5,714 bases of DNA, from NCBI GenBank assembly GCA_002343395.1, contig DDSN01000108.1, positions 1-5,714 of the forward strand, written 5' to 3'. Under the pieces are notes generated by a model, which worked only from the letters and a program-made list of their open reading frames with translations, searched no databases and was not told the origin of the DNA. The first letter of the stretch is position 1. The number at the start of each line of letters is the position of its first letter. A program made the position numbers and the translations under genes. Shown one piece after another: positions 5,411-5,714 of the stretch. Origin of the DNA: Hyphomonadaceae bacterium UBA2389. Lineage in GTDB: Bacteria; Pseudomonadota; Alphaproteobacteria; Caulobacterales; Aquidulcibacteraceae.

Positions 5411-5440
5411 CAATTGCATCCGCTTCGGATGTCGCCAGAG

Positions 5441-5714
5441 CTACGCGATCGCGTTCGAGGGATCGATACGCACGCCCGGCCCCATCGTCGTCGACAGGGC
5501 TACCTTCTTCACGAACGTGCCCTTCGCGCCCGACGGCTTGGCCTTGGCGACCGCATCCACAAACGCCTTCACGTTTTCACGGATTTGCGTTTCCGAGAAG
5601 CTCGCCTTGCCGACGCCAGCGTGAACGATGCCCGCCTTCTCGACGCGGAACTCCACCGCCCCGCCCTTTGCATCGGCGACGGCCTTCTTCACGTCCATGG
5701 TGACGGTGCCGACC
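5441..5714 (-). CDS. rplA: Large ribosomal subunit protein uL1, C-terminal part (5' end outside the window)
   Basis: This is the last 90 codons of L1, the protein of the mobile L1 stalk that helps release tRNA from the E site and represses the L11 operon. The reading frame is open to the right edge of the window (VGTVTMDVKKAVADAKGG), so the ATG at 5698 is internal, not the start. EFRVEKAGIVHAGVGKASF, FVDAVAKAKPSGAKGTFVKK and VALSTTMGPGVRIDPSNAIA are the conserved C-terminal end of L1. The stop is TAG at 5441-5443. rplK is expected just upstream, outside the window. L1 normally sits next to rplJ; here it is followed by a terminator and about 3.9 kb of other DNA. Confidence 0.97.
   Translation of the reverse strand, partial: VGTVTMDVKKAVADAKGGAVEFRVEKAGIVHAGVGKASFSETQIRENVKAFVDAVAKAKPSGAKGTFVKKVALSTTMGPGVRIDPSNAIA

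Overview
The window is GC-rich, and every gene I can support lies on the minus strand, so transcription runs from high to low coordinates. The ribosomal proteins and the RpoB N-terminus look alphaproteobacterial. The Phd/VapC module, the CheY-like receiver and the ExoK-like GH16 enzymes fit that group. Caulobacterales, Hyphomonadales or a related order is my inference; there is no rRNA marker here to settle it.

In transcription order the window opens with the 3' end of rplA (ribosomal protein L1), followed by a strong intrinsic terminator at 5381-5410. Two translationally coupled genes follow: an atypical CheY-like receiver protein (4829-5314) and a small protein resembling a histidine phosphotransfer (Hpt) domain without the usual phospho-histidine (4395-4832). 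After a short AT-rich gap with a perfect 12-bp inverted repeat comes a type II toxin-antitoxin pair, a Phd/YefM-type antitoxin and a VapC-type PIN-domain toxin, overlapping by 4 nt. Immediately after vapC are two tandem exported or membrane-anchored glycoside hydrolase family 16 (GH16) paralogues that overlap each other by 13 nt.

A non-coding stretch of about 410 bases (1572-1982) follows. Its rplJ-proximal part folds into several stable helices and is probably the autoregulatory L10 leader. Then come rplJ (L10), rplL (L7/L12), a 237-base spacer with a strong hairpin, and the first 128 codons of rpoB, which runs off the window.

The backbone is therefore the conserved rplKA-rplJL-rpoBC ribosomal/RNA polymerase cluster, with a cassette of six accessory genes (about 3.3 kb) between rplA and rplJ. 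The rplA terminator at one end and the leader at the other would let the ribosomal genes be controlled separately from the insert. The main points of interest are the receiver/pseudo-Hpt pair, the GH16 duplication and the toxin-antitoxin operator. None of them proves a new system from sequence alone.
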